The translations under genes and the position numbers were made by a program. Positions 43,931 to 52,901 of a DNA stretch of 64,000 bases are shown one piece after another; the stretch's first letter is position 1; the number at the start of each line of letters is the position of its first letter. The notes beneath the pieces were generated by a model, which saw nothing but the letters and a program-made list of their open reading frames with translations, had not been told where the DNA came from and ran no database searches. Source of the stretch: Vandiemenella viatica (lineage: Eukaryota; Arthropoda; Insecta; Orthoptera; Morabidae); assembly GCA_031002005.1 (NCBI GenBank), contig CM061921.1, positions 170,508,935 through 170,572,934 of the forward strand. Reading direction: 5' to 3'.

Positions 43931-44071
43931 GTGTAAACAGACAAAAATTACTAATATCACACAGATGCCACTGAAGATGCGCTGAAAAATGGAGGGAAAC
44001 ACATACAGAAAAAATAAAATAAAATTCAAAAGCATTGGTGTATCTTTACCATGCCATATATATATAACTGA

Positions 44072-44335
44072 GGAAGGATACTGAAATATGACCCAACACT
44101 TACCACAGATGAAAGGGGCTGGGAGCAATAAAAAAAAAAACACACACACACACACACAATAGAAGTGCAGTATTTCGGCGTACAGCGTTATTCGTGCCGA
44201 CTGACGTCTCCGTGTACACATCGGATTCCACCTGGTGCCTCACTTCTGCACAAATAAGGCTGTACGCTGAAATATTGCACTTCTCTTGTGTGTGTTTTTT
44301 TTCTAGGTCATATTTCCCTATCCTTCCTTAGTTTT
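44072..44335. repeat. Foldback terminal unit, Penelope-type
   Basis: Arms: ACTGAGGAAGGATACTGAAA.. to GAAGTGCAGTATTTCGGCGT (44067-44183), mirrored by GTACGCTGAAATATTGCACT.. to CATATTTCCCTATCCTTCCT (44263-44330). A (CA)n run lies at 44140-44158 in the left arm and a (TG)n-like run in the right. CACTGAAGATGCGCTGAAAA just before it (43969-43988) resembles the CTGATGA..GAAA leader. Confidence 0.7.
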
Positions 44336-44362
44336 ACTGCCTTAAAGTATTTTCCTGCTCAT

Positions 44363-44627
44363 TGTTATTATATCACCAAGCGTGGTGGTGTAACGGCTAG
44401 CATTCTGGCCTCGCATTCGGGAGGACGGCGATTCGAATCCCCGTCCAGGCATCCAGATTTGGGTTTTCCATGGTTTCCCCAAATCACTCCAGGTGAATGC
44501 CGGGATGCTTCCTTCAAAAGGCCATGGCCGAATTCCTTCCCATTCCTTGCCCCCCATCCTTTCCCGTCTCTAAAAACCTAGTTGTTATAGGAGACGTTAA
44601 GCAGTTAAAAAAAAATGTTATTATATC
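44363..44627 (+). mobile_element. SINE family A, full-length, 12-bp target duplication
   Basis: TGTTATTATATC flanks it at 44363-44374 and 44616-44627, insert 44375-44615. A-box TGGTGTAACGGCTAG and B-box GATTCGAATCC form the RNA polymerase III promoter. The body CATCCAGATTTGGGTTTTCC.., then GGCCATGGCCGAATTCC, ends GGAGACGTTAAGCAGTT plus an A-tail. This is the best reference copy in the window. Confidence 0.93.
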
Positions 44628-44889
44628 TGCAAATATATTGATTAACTTACACCTGAAGAAATGACCCAGTTATCCAGTTATTAAAAAATACTCTTTATCA
44701 CACGCTGCACATAGTTACATGCTTGACAGAAAAATAGAAACACTTCCCCCATTAGTTCTTTGTATGGCCTAACAGTAGGTATAAAATGCTCCAAATTTGA
44801 CCGTTCAAATGATGAGTAAAGCTCAACCATAAGAACAGAGACTTTCCCAACATACGGTTGCAATAAAATCTAAAAACATGTTCCAGTGG

Positions 44890-45110
44890 TTTGTGTTATA
44901 AAACCACAATATTTCAATGGCTACCTTCACTATATTCTTCTGGACTGACTCTGTCTCTACTGGTCAATGGATCGACAGCTATTATAGCTGCCAGACTGTA
45001 GACCAGTGCTGATCGATTAACACCTGAAAAAGATGGCAGAAACTAACCATCAAAATATCGTGTTTTAAAAAACAGTCTGATTGTACACCAATGAAGATTT
45101 CATTGCGAGG
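44890..45110. repeat. Foldback terminal unit, decayed (Penelope-type)
   Basis: ATAAAACCACAATATTTCAATGG near 44898 is mirrored by CCATCAAAATATCGTGTTTT near 45049. It then has GATTGTACACCAATGAAG and ATTTCATTGCGAGGTAT, equivalent to the tail words at 5722-5760. ACACCTGAAAAAGATGGC is a degraded leader. Confidence 0.55.
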
Positions 45111-45149
45111 TATCTGACATATTAGAAGTAATGCAAAACAAAGAGATTA

Positions 45150-45225
45150 CCTTTGGTGCTGAGCACCCTCTGCCACCCACAATTTTGTGAATTGCAGAGT
45201 GTATATGTAGATGTAGATACATTTT
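45150..45225 (+). repeat. CR1-like LINE 3'-end fragment with (TGTAGA)n tail
   Basis: GGTGCTGAGCACCCTCTGCC, CACCCACAATTTTGTGAATT, then TGTATATGTAGATGTAGATA. The reverse complement of the CR1-like 3' end at 46227-46290 has the same words, so this is an extremely 5'-truncated copy of that family. Confidence 0.7.
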
Positions 45226-45299
45226 CTGTGATATAGGGTATTTAAAAGAATTGTCTGATTTCAGAAAGCTATTTTTTGTTTTCAATTATCAATTCAGGA

Positions 45300-46226
45300 T
45301 CCTGGCATTGCCTTGAAAGTGGAAAACTCTGTTCTTAGGCTTAGGCGGAGCAGTGAGTGGAAAGAAGTCAACTCTGGCAGGAGAGGTAGGAGACGCTGTC
45401 TGTCTGATGGTTTCCAACTGGTGATATTCTACTTGTTTCAGCCATTGGAGTTGAGCATGTTGAACTTGAATGATCTGGGATCTAGTAAACTAAAAGGGAC
45501 AACTTTTCAGTGGGTATCTAAAAGTAAACACAGGAAAGTACTGTTACTTGGAAGCAGTCATGGGAGGGGGATCAGTGTGTTGGTTCAGGCTGACTTGGGG
45601 CCTGATTATGAAGTCTGCTGTATTTTCAAACCAAATGCAGATCTTGGAAGTGTAGTAGCTAATTTGAAAGGTCTAGGGAAAGATTTCTCAAAGGAAGATT
45701 GTATTGCAATTGTGGGGAGACCAAGAAATAGCCTTGGTAAGGACCTCAATTATTCAGTTGAGGAATACATTGCTCACATTTCCTGACAAATGTGGGATTT
45801 CTAGGTTTGCTACTATATTTCACAAATAACAAACAAATAGTATTATGTGGAGATTTTAACAATGACTTTCTTAATCACAGCAATGACAGACTAAATGTTG
45901 AAGCCTTGATATTGCCTTTTAACCTCAAGGTGCTTGTAAATTTCCCAACTAGAATACAATATAATAGCAGGACTGCAATTAATAATTTTTATGGATATTT
46001 CTCAGTACAGTAATTACAGCATATTTATAGTAATAAATGGTATCTCCAATCATGATGTCCAGCTATTATGTATCAAGTCAACAAACACTGTAAAACAGAT
46101 AAATAAAAGCTGGGTATATCGAAGAAATATTAATGAAAACAATATAAAAAATTTCATAGATTCCTTAAATAATTAACACTGGTGAGAAGTGCACAGGACG
46201 TTAATGCAAAATTTGAGTCCTTTCAA
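45300..46226 (+). mobile_element. + strand LINE (family F), segment 1 of 3: ORF1 and endonuclease parts
   Basis: The open piece 45313-45786 contains KVLLLGSSHGRGISVLV and CIAIVGRPRNSLGKDLNYSV, an SGNH-hydrolase-like ORF1 product (block I GSSHGRG; block III in place of GxND). It breaks off and the frame resumes with QIVLCGDFNNDFLNHSNDRL, the GDFN of the endonuclease, then LKVLVNFPTRIQYNSRTAIN and GISNHDVQLLCI (catalytic H-D). An internal deletion removed the rest of ORF1 and the endonuclease start. The segment stops at KFESFQ, where the minus-strand CR1-like insert begins; the next codons are at 52252. Confidence 0.82.
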
Positions 46227-46451
46227 CATCTACATCCATACCCTGCAAATCACAAACATTGTGGGTGGCAAAGTGTCCTAAGCACCAAATCCTAAACCCA
46301 TGCATTCCAATCCCGAATAGCACGAAGAAAGAAGGAATACATAAAAGCATCAGTACGGCATCTTATTTCTCGAATCTTATCCCTCCGGTCATTGCGCCCT
46401 AAATAGATTGGCAGATGAAGTATTTCATTTGCACTCCTAATTTAAAGATTT

Positions 46452-48126
46452 TCACATATTCTCCAATAAATTCAGATTCAAATTATGTCGTCTGTCTTCC
46501 AAACTATCCCAGCCCAATCTATGTATCAATTCTGTGACACTTTCATTAGGGCTGTAGCAACCAGTCACGAACCTCTGCACCCTCTCCACTGAGTCGATCA
46601 GGCCCTTGCAATATGGATCCCAAACTCCACAACAGTAATCCAGATGCGGACGCACTAGTGTTTTATACGCTGTCTCCTTTGTATGAGCATTACAGTTTCT
46701 CAAAATACGACCTATGAATCGCAATTTAGAATTAGCCTTGCCTACGACGGAAGTCCCATTTCATGTTGCTTTGTACTATCACCTTCAGATACTTCAGGGA
46801 ATCAACCGTGTCAACAGCTGAATTGTTTATTTTGTGCTCATGAGCAATCTGATAATTTTTGTTACTTATTTGCATTGCCTTGCACTTTTTGCAATTAAGT
46901 GTAAGCTGCTATTTACGGTGCCAATCAGAAATAGCATCCAAATCGCTCTGAACTTCTAAGCGCCTTATTTCCCTATAGATAACTGCATCGTCGGCAAAAA
47001 ATCGCAACCAGCATCTGACATGGTCACCGAGATCGTTTATAAATATTATGAAAAGAAGTGGTGCTATAACACTTCCTTGAGGAACCCCTGAAGTAACACC
47101 TATCTTTGAAGAGGCTTTCCTGTCAACAACGACATACTGAGATCGACCAGTTAGAAAATCACATATCTATTCGTAAATATGACCCGGTATATCGTACACT
47201 CGAATCTTTGCTAAAAGTCGGTTGTGTGGTTCAGCTTTCTGAAAATCCAAGAAAATTGCATCAACTTGTGAACCTACATCGATAACTTTCATTACGTCAT
47301 GTGAAAATAGGGCCAATTGTGTTTCACATGATCTCTTCTTCCGTTTTCCGTGTTGACAGGGTGTAAGTAACTTGTTCTCATCTAGAAACTTCATAATGTT
47401 ATAGCATATAACATGCTTCAGAATTCTACTGCAGACAGATGTTAGAGATATGTGTCGATAGTTCCTAGGATCACTCTGATCTCCTTTCTTGAAAGTGGGA
47501 ATTACCTGGGCTATTTTCCAGTCAGAAGGTACATTTTTCTCTTCTAAAGATTTCCGGAATATGTCTGACAGAAATGGTTCAATTTCCTCTGTGTATTCAG
47601 AAAATACTCTTACCGGTATACTAACGGGATGCGGTGCTTTACCCCACTTCAGAATCTTTAATTGCTTTACAATACCTATACTATCAATCTCTATCGAATC
47701 CATCTCTAATACCAGGCGATGTGGTAAAGCGGGGATGTTTTCCATGTTTTCGCGCGTGAATGAATTTTTGAATTCGGTGTTAAATACGGTAGCCTTGTCG
47801 CGGCTTCATCAACTTCCCGTCCGTCTTTTATTAGTACTGGCTTATTGTTTCCACTACAATTAACTTTCTTTAAATACGACCAAATTTTTTTAGAGTTTTC
47901 GGTGAGGTTCTTAGAGAGAGAATTGCAACGAATGTCATTAAAGTCCACACGCATCGCATTCTTAACATGTCCCCTTATTTCCTCTAACTTTTCTAAATCA
48001 GTCCAATGCATCGTCCTTTTTGATCGTGCATGTATCTTCCTTTGCTTTTTGAGTAACCTTTTAACATCCCGTGTATACCATGGGGGATCATTCTCTTCCC
48101 TGTTTGTCTGTTTCGGTATATGCAAG
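46452..48126 (-). pseudogene. CR1-like ORF2: linker, reverse transcriptase and C-terminus
   Basis: Linker: REENDPPWYTRDVKRLLKKQ and NSLSKNLTENSKKIWSYLKK. RT: NVPSDWKIAQVIPTFKKGDQ, PRNYRHISLTSVCSRILKHV and FLDFQKAEPHNRLLAKIRVY (block A, with F-D-V changed to A-E-P). Then come GVPQGSVIAPLLFIIFINDL and FFADDAVI (active site present, near 46990). The C-terminus reads TLVRPHLDYCCGVWDPYCKG. Frame changes at about 47745, 47165 and 46840-46730 break the protein. Relatives are CR1-group LINEs. Confidence 0.87.
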
Positions 48127-49894
48127 TTGTAAGGACCCAAGCTGCTATACGGGGTTAGAAATAGGCCTGGTACCTTAGCTGAAAGTTCACTTGATCAGAA
48201 AAATGTTCTCTGACTTTACGTTAATAATTTTAAATGACCATGTAGCCTGCCTGGAATTCTCAACTGAAATGCTGAAAGGTCACCACTAAATTTGTTTAAA
48301 CCACAAACTTAGAAAAGGTTACAGTCTACTACAAAATCACAACAAGTTCACTTGCATAAAAATTTTAAGCTTATTGTCAAAGTCACATTTCTAAAAATTT
48401 GCATTCTACAGTTGAGTAGGCAATCGAACAAACATTTCCCAAAAATTGCAAAGTTATGGAGAGAAGAGAATACCAACCAAAAACCCCTTTTGATAATTTA
48501 AAAGTATTTAGTAGTTGTTGACATAAAGAAAATCATCATGGCCGACAAACGCTCCCAGTCTGGATCAACCATTTCCGGCTGCTAACCGACCCACACCATA
48601 ACTACTTGCGCAGATTCATCTTACATCGCGTTCCCTGAGTAAAGACAACAGACGAAATTGAAAGACGTAAAGACAAACGACGAACCCCCTCTGCGAGGTA
48701 CCCGCTTATATACCCAATCCACGTGACATCAGGTATTCAACTACTTTCCCAAAATAGTGTAAAATGATTGAGATTATAGAATGTGTTCAAACTTTAACTG
48801 TATATAGTCTCATCCTCAAGGTACATAAAAAATGCTTAGTAAGAATTCTCGAATGGTTAGTTTGCTTAGAAATGAATTTAGTTTAAACAGAATAGTGATA
48901 AAGAGTCTCCGACAGTAATAGGGATTTCCCTAGTTCTATGTTGAATTTAAGCCAATTTTTAGTAATCCTGCTGGATTGCAAATTATCGCCATAAAATTAG
49001 TGCCAAAGTGTTCTACATTAATTTCTGATTCCAGTGATATAAATTTTGTTTCAATCGGTGGTGAGATAGCGAAGTTATGAATCTAACAAGATCGGGTTTG
49101 AAAACTGTTTAGCAAACACTTGGTTTCTGGTTCATTATTAATAAAGTGTTGTTTATTTCGAAATGGTGAAGTTATCTGAATTTTCCTTGAATTTAGTTAC
49201 GTGTTTTTAAAGTTGTTTTATTTACGTAAATGGCTTGGTTTACTCGCAAATAAATCTCAAGTGAAACCACGTGTGTTTAATGACGAAATAATTTTAAAAA
49301 TGTATATAAAATCCGTTCTACTGCATGGAATGTTCTGAAATTTTATTATGTTATACTAGATTTTTGGTTCTTTTAGAAAATCTACTTTTTAGTTCGAGAA
49401 ATTACTGGAAACAGATGATAAAAAAATGTTGGAAGTGAAAGTATGTTTATCGAACTGTTTAAAAATTTATTTACGTTATTTCCACAGTCTAAAACTATGG
49501 AATTTTAGTGAATTTAACTTTCTTTTGAATTATTATTATTTTCAAATTACTTTACTTCATTTAAAAGTGTTCAGAAATAGTGAAATGCTCACGCAGGAAA
49601 AATCTATTGTTTGCATATTGGATAATAATGGATTACCCTATTACAGGTTAGTTTACAGTTTCTTTACTATTAAAAAATGTTTATTTAGCACTTTTATTAA
49701 GTGTTGTGTGTCTTTACTGCTTTTAAAATGGTTTATTTGATGAATTAGCTTGTGGTATCAGCTTCTATATGAAACGTTCCTCCCATAACCTGTACTTGTA
49801 ATGAAACCTTATGTTTAGAGGAAAGCTTACTTCCTCCCTTATACTTGAAACTACGAAAACTAGAATTTATCCAAATTATAAGGTGCTTACAAAG
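48125..49894. mobile_element. 1766-bp TIR element of unknown superfamily
   Basis: It begins TTGTAAGGACC (48127) and ends GGTGCTTACAA (49892), an 11-bp inverted repeat with one mismatch. AG, or AAG, is duplicated at both edges. Removing it restores the CR1-like reading REGMD.HIPKQTNRE. It is AT-rich and non-coding on inspection. The 2-3 bp duplication excludes hAT (8 bp) and TA-type mariner. CACTA-, Harbinger- or Academ-like classes remain possible. Confidence 0.72.
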
Positions 49895-50790
49895 TCCATA
49901 CCTTCCCTGTCTATACGTATGAATCGGTGCCACCTCTCTTCAACTGTGGCTCTTGTTACTATGAAGGTATGGTAATTATGCCTCAGATACGTTCTAAAAC
50001 ACTCATTTGAAGCCTTTTCGAATCTGTAAACGATGCTTTCTTTTTGCGCGTGGTTGTTAATTTTAGTGTAACAATTACAACTTTGTGATCACTTTTCCCG
50101 TGGTGGTAGAAATATCCGTGAATAATTCAGGCCTATTTGTAACGAGAATATCTAAAATATTTTCGTTACTGATGGTTCAGTTATGAGCTTTTCAAAATTG
50201 TGATCTGAGAAAAGGTCTAGAATGATTTAGCAAGCTGCTTTATTCCTGTCCCCAGTAACGTGAACGTAATTAGTCCAGTCGATATATGGGAAGTTAAAGT
50301 CACCACCTAGCATTATTGTATGGTCTGGAAATAGCCGAGCTATATTATTTACATTATTCCTTAAGGCTTCGGCAATAGTTACGCTTGCATCTGGTGGACG
50401 ATAGAAGGAGCCAATCACAAATTTCGTCCTAGCTACGTTGAGCTTGATCCATAAAATTTCGCAAACAGTATCTACATCTATTTCGTTACATGGGAGGTAC
50501 TTACTAATAGCTATAAATACACCACCTCCTTGGGAACGCAACCTATCCTTACGGAAAATCTTCATGCTACTATTAAAGATTTTGGCGGAACTTATATCCG
50601 GTTTTAACCAACTTTCTGTGCCTATTACGATATCAGCATCTGTACTACGAATAATGTTTTTGGGTTCAGGCTGTTTATTACAAACACTTCTGCAGTTAAC
50701 TACTAGAACTTTTAATGTTCAAGAATCTTTTAAGCTACCCCTAACCCGCGATGCTGAATTTACCTGGGCTGTCCCTAACTGAATTTCCTT
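49895..50790 (-). pseudogene. CR1-like ORF2: apurinic-type endonuclease domain
   Basis: From about 50790 down: NCRSVCNKQPEPKNIIRSTD (N-terminal strand), DADIVIGTESWLKPDISS (catalytic Glu), RKDRLRSQGGGVFIAISKYL, GSFYRPPDASVTIAEALRNN, IMLGGDFNFPYIDWTNYVHV (GDFN), VTNRPELFTDIS and SDHKVVIVTLKLT (terminal D-H). The domain is complete in order but crosses frames and has stops near 50220 and 50030. The + strand fragment at 8214-8925 is a sister copy. Confidence 0.87.
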
Positions 50791-50807
50791 TTTGGGGCCA
50801 TCCTACC

Positions 50808-51814
50808 TCAGCCTAAAAAACCTCCCAATGCACTCCACACAGCCCCTGCCATCGGTGTAGCCGATTCCCGTGTGTAATGCACCCTTGATCTATCCAAGGG
50901 ATCCCTACAAGACTCAACCCGAGGGCGAAGATCGAGGAATCTGCAGCCATGACTATCACAGAAACGCCGTAGTCTCTGGTTCAGCCCCTCAACATGGCTC
51001 TGAATCAGAGGTCTACAGTCAGTTCTATCGATAATGCTGCAGATGGTTAGCTCTGCAGAAACCTTGTGGCCAATGGCCACAGAGTTCTCCCTTTCTGCAA
51101 GTCGCCCAAAGGAAGAGAGGATAACCTCCGTCCCTAGATGGCAAGCATCGTTGGTGCCGACATGAGCCACAATCCGCAGCTGGCTACACCCTGTCCGTTT
51201 AATGGCATCCGGGATGGCCTGTTCCACATCTCGGATCAGTCCTCCCGGAATACACAATGAATGGATACTGGAAATTATCCTCGACCTATTCGCCATTTCC
51301 CTCAGGGGCTCAATAAACCACCTAACGTTTGAGCTACCTACCACTAAAATCTCTTTCTGCAGTTGTCCAGACTTTGCGGGTTGTGGGGCTATCAACTCAC
51401 AGGCCGACGATTTCAGGACTGAATCACCTCCAGTCAATGCGTCAAACCGGTTGGACAGTGGTACAAGCTCGCTTTCCTGGGAATCAGGCTTGCACGACTG
51501 CCCCCACATGCGGCGTCGACGTCCAGAAACCACACGCCAGCCACCACCAGGCGACGGCCGCACAGATTCCGACATCTCGGCATGGCTGCAGCTACGATGA
51601 CTGGTAGGGGAGAACCTGCGAGCCGCTCAGCCTCTACAGGGTGACTCATATCACATCTTCTGCACTCACTTGTGGCAGCTTCCAGCTGTGCAACTCTCGT
51701 TAACAAAGCTGCAAGCTGAGTGCGCAGATCAGCCACCTCAGTCTGCGTCTGCACACAACCACAGTCCCTACACATACTACCTTTCGCTACAGAAAGAAAA
51801 ACTAAGGAGTACAC
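50808..51814 (-). pseudogene. CR1-like ORF1: Cys-rich/coiled-coil start and SGNH esterase-like domain
   Basis: The N-terminal piece (51814-51600) reads MCRDCGCVQTQTEVADLRTQ, then LAALLTRVAQLEAATSECRR, a short coiled coil between Cys pairs. After a frame shift the piece 51575-50808 shows an SGNH/GDSL-hydrolase plan: EILVVGSSNVRWFIEPLREM (nucleophile Ser block), LRIVAHVGTNDACHLG (block III, GTND), RFLDLRPRV, and DRSRVHYTRESATPM (terminal D..H). Esterase domains in ORF1 are established for CR1-clade LINEs. The N-terminal frame change is the only break I see within ORF1. Confidence 0.87.
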
Positions 51815-51959
51815 GAAGAAACAGGCTCACCAAGCATTCACAATAGGAGGCTTTTTTAGCGAAGACCAAATATACAAAGATGAAGCTAAAGCTACTACAT
51901 ACTTTAAATTAAATTAACACTGGAGGAAGTACTGCACGTAACGGTTGCCGAGAAACGAC

Positions 51960-52250
51960 TGACTGGTTGCTGAGTCACTACCTACACAGAAAAATCAATG
52001 AAAAAAACAAAAGCTATTTACCACACTTTAAAATTAAACATGAAAGTCGGCATCTGCTGCTAACGACTGCTTTAGCTCACCTGCTGAGCCACTTCCTATA
52101 CAGGAAAATCAAAGATAAAAACAAAAGCTATCTAGCACACTTTAAATTTAAACACGAAAGTCGGTGTCTGCTGTTAACAACTGCTGAAGCTCAAGTGTTG
52201 AATCACTACCTACACAGGAAAATCAAAAATAAAAGCTATCTAGCACACTT
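51960..52250 (-). repeat. 5' monomers of the CR1-like LINE, 114-bp period
   Basis: Three units begin TGCTGAGTCAC (51968), TGCTGAGCCAC (52082) and TGTTGAATCAC (52196), exactly 114 bp apart; the third is cut by the insertion edge. Each carries CTAC.TACACAGGAAAATCAA and AGCTATCTAGCACACTTTA. They sit directly upstream of ORF1, where repeated promoter monomers occur in some other LINEs. 114 is divisible by three, so one strand stays open through all units by chance of length. Confidence 0.85.
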
Positions 52251-52251
52251 T

Positions 52252-52383
52252 AATATATTTCTAACGCTTTTTGAAGGAAGTTTTTTAAAAAAGGAATGTT
52301 GTCATCACTACTAACAGTGAACTGGATAAAGGATGGATTACAAAGGGCATTAGAGTATCTAGTAAGACGATAAGGGACCTTTA
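52252..52383 (+). mobile_element. Family F LINE, segment 2 of 3
   Basis: After the CR1-like insert the + strand resumes NIFLTLFEGSFLKK, then KGWITKGIRVSSKTIRDLY, the linker between endonuclease and RT (W-I-T-K-G-I is conserved). The bases TAAGGGACCTTTA at 52371-52383 recur at 58428-58440, where the frame continues with YTKVRKSDNY. The two places are therefore the edges of a second insertion. Confidence 0.88.
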
Positions 52384-52567
52384 TTTATTCTTAATATTAT
52401 TTATTTATTTTCCATATGCAACATAGCCCAGCACCTAGTATCTAATCTGTGCCCTTATTTCCATTCTTTTACTAACGTATTAACATATAAACAATAAATG
52501 CAAGAAAATTTTGATTCAATTTCCAATATCTATTACATCTACTGTTATTAAACAGAATGGGTACCAC

Positions 52568-52690
52568 ACCTCTACTACATCTACTACTACTGCTATTGTC
52601 CCTAATATTGCTACTATCATAAGTACTACTACTACTAATACCATTGCTACTAATACTATTACCACCACCAATTGTCACAGCTGCATTTCG
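52568..52690 (-). repeat. Degenerate trinucleotide repeat in the R1-like 3' region
   Basis: On the + strand it is (ACT/ATT)n-like: CTACTACATCTACTACTACT and ATTGCTACTAATACTATTAC. On the element's sense strand this is (TAG/AGT)n just before the A-rich tail. Trinucleotide 3' tails are known in the I group (TAA)n; here it is more complex. Confidence 0.65.
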
Positions 52691-52901
52691 GTCCACAAAT
52701 GTTCATTTTTCTTGGTGTTGAGTGAACTCCAAAGGTAGAGTCTCCCAGAACTAACAGCAAAGTCAGCCGCCCAGGCCATCAAGAGTTGACCTCCTGGAAT
52801 ACCAAGACGGCCCCAACTGTCGCTCAGAACACGGCCTCTCTGGAGCACACTGCAGTTCCTTTGACGATTGATGTTGCTGATTGTCGTAGAATAATCTTCC
52901 G

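Larger units (their letters stand above)
46227..52251 (-). mobile_element. CR1-like LINE, nearly complete, nested
   Basis: The order on the minus strand is complete: tandem 5' monomers (51960-52250), ORF1 with coiled-coil and esterase-like domain (51814-50808), endonuclease (50780-50040), linker and RT (48126-46840), C-terminal region (46724-46452) and a 3' end CACCCACAATGTTTGTGATT ..GGATGTAGATG at 46227. The endonuclease-RT linker is interrupted by the 1766-bp TIR element 48127-49892. Frames carry several breaks. It inserted into the + strand LINE between the codons for KFESFQ and NIFLTLFE. Confidence 0.88.

Noticed and set aside
44375..44450. Functional tRNA gene
   Set aside because: A- and B-boxes are present but they head a SINE with a 12-bp target duplication and an A-tail. 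The cloverleaf is not closed.
44342..44581. Open frames on both strands over the SINE
   Set aside because: They are products of SINE sequence read as protein; similar frames appear at every good SINE A copy.
49426..49740. 104-codon open frame in the 1766-bp TIR element as its transposase
   Set aside because: The composition is very rich in Leu/Phe/Tyr/Lys as expected from AT-rich non-coding DNA, and no DDE motif is visible.
51960..52250. Regularly spaced repeats as a CRISPR array
   Set aside because: The units are 114-bp head-to-tail copies without distinct spacers, and the DNA is eukaryotic.
51967..52314. 115-codon open frame made of three repeats, possibly a repeat protein
   Set aside because: It is the tandem 114-bp 5' monomer of the CR1-like LINE read on the wrong strand. 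The unit length is divisible by three, so a frame stays open by construction.
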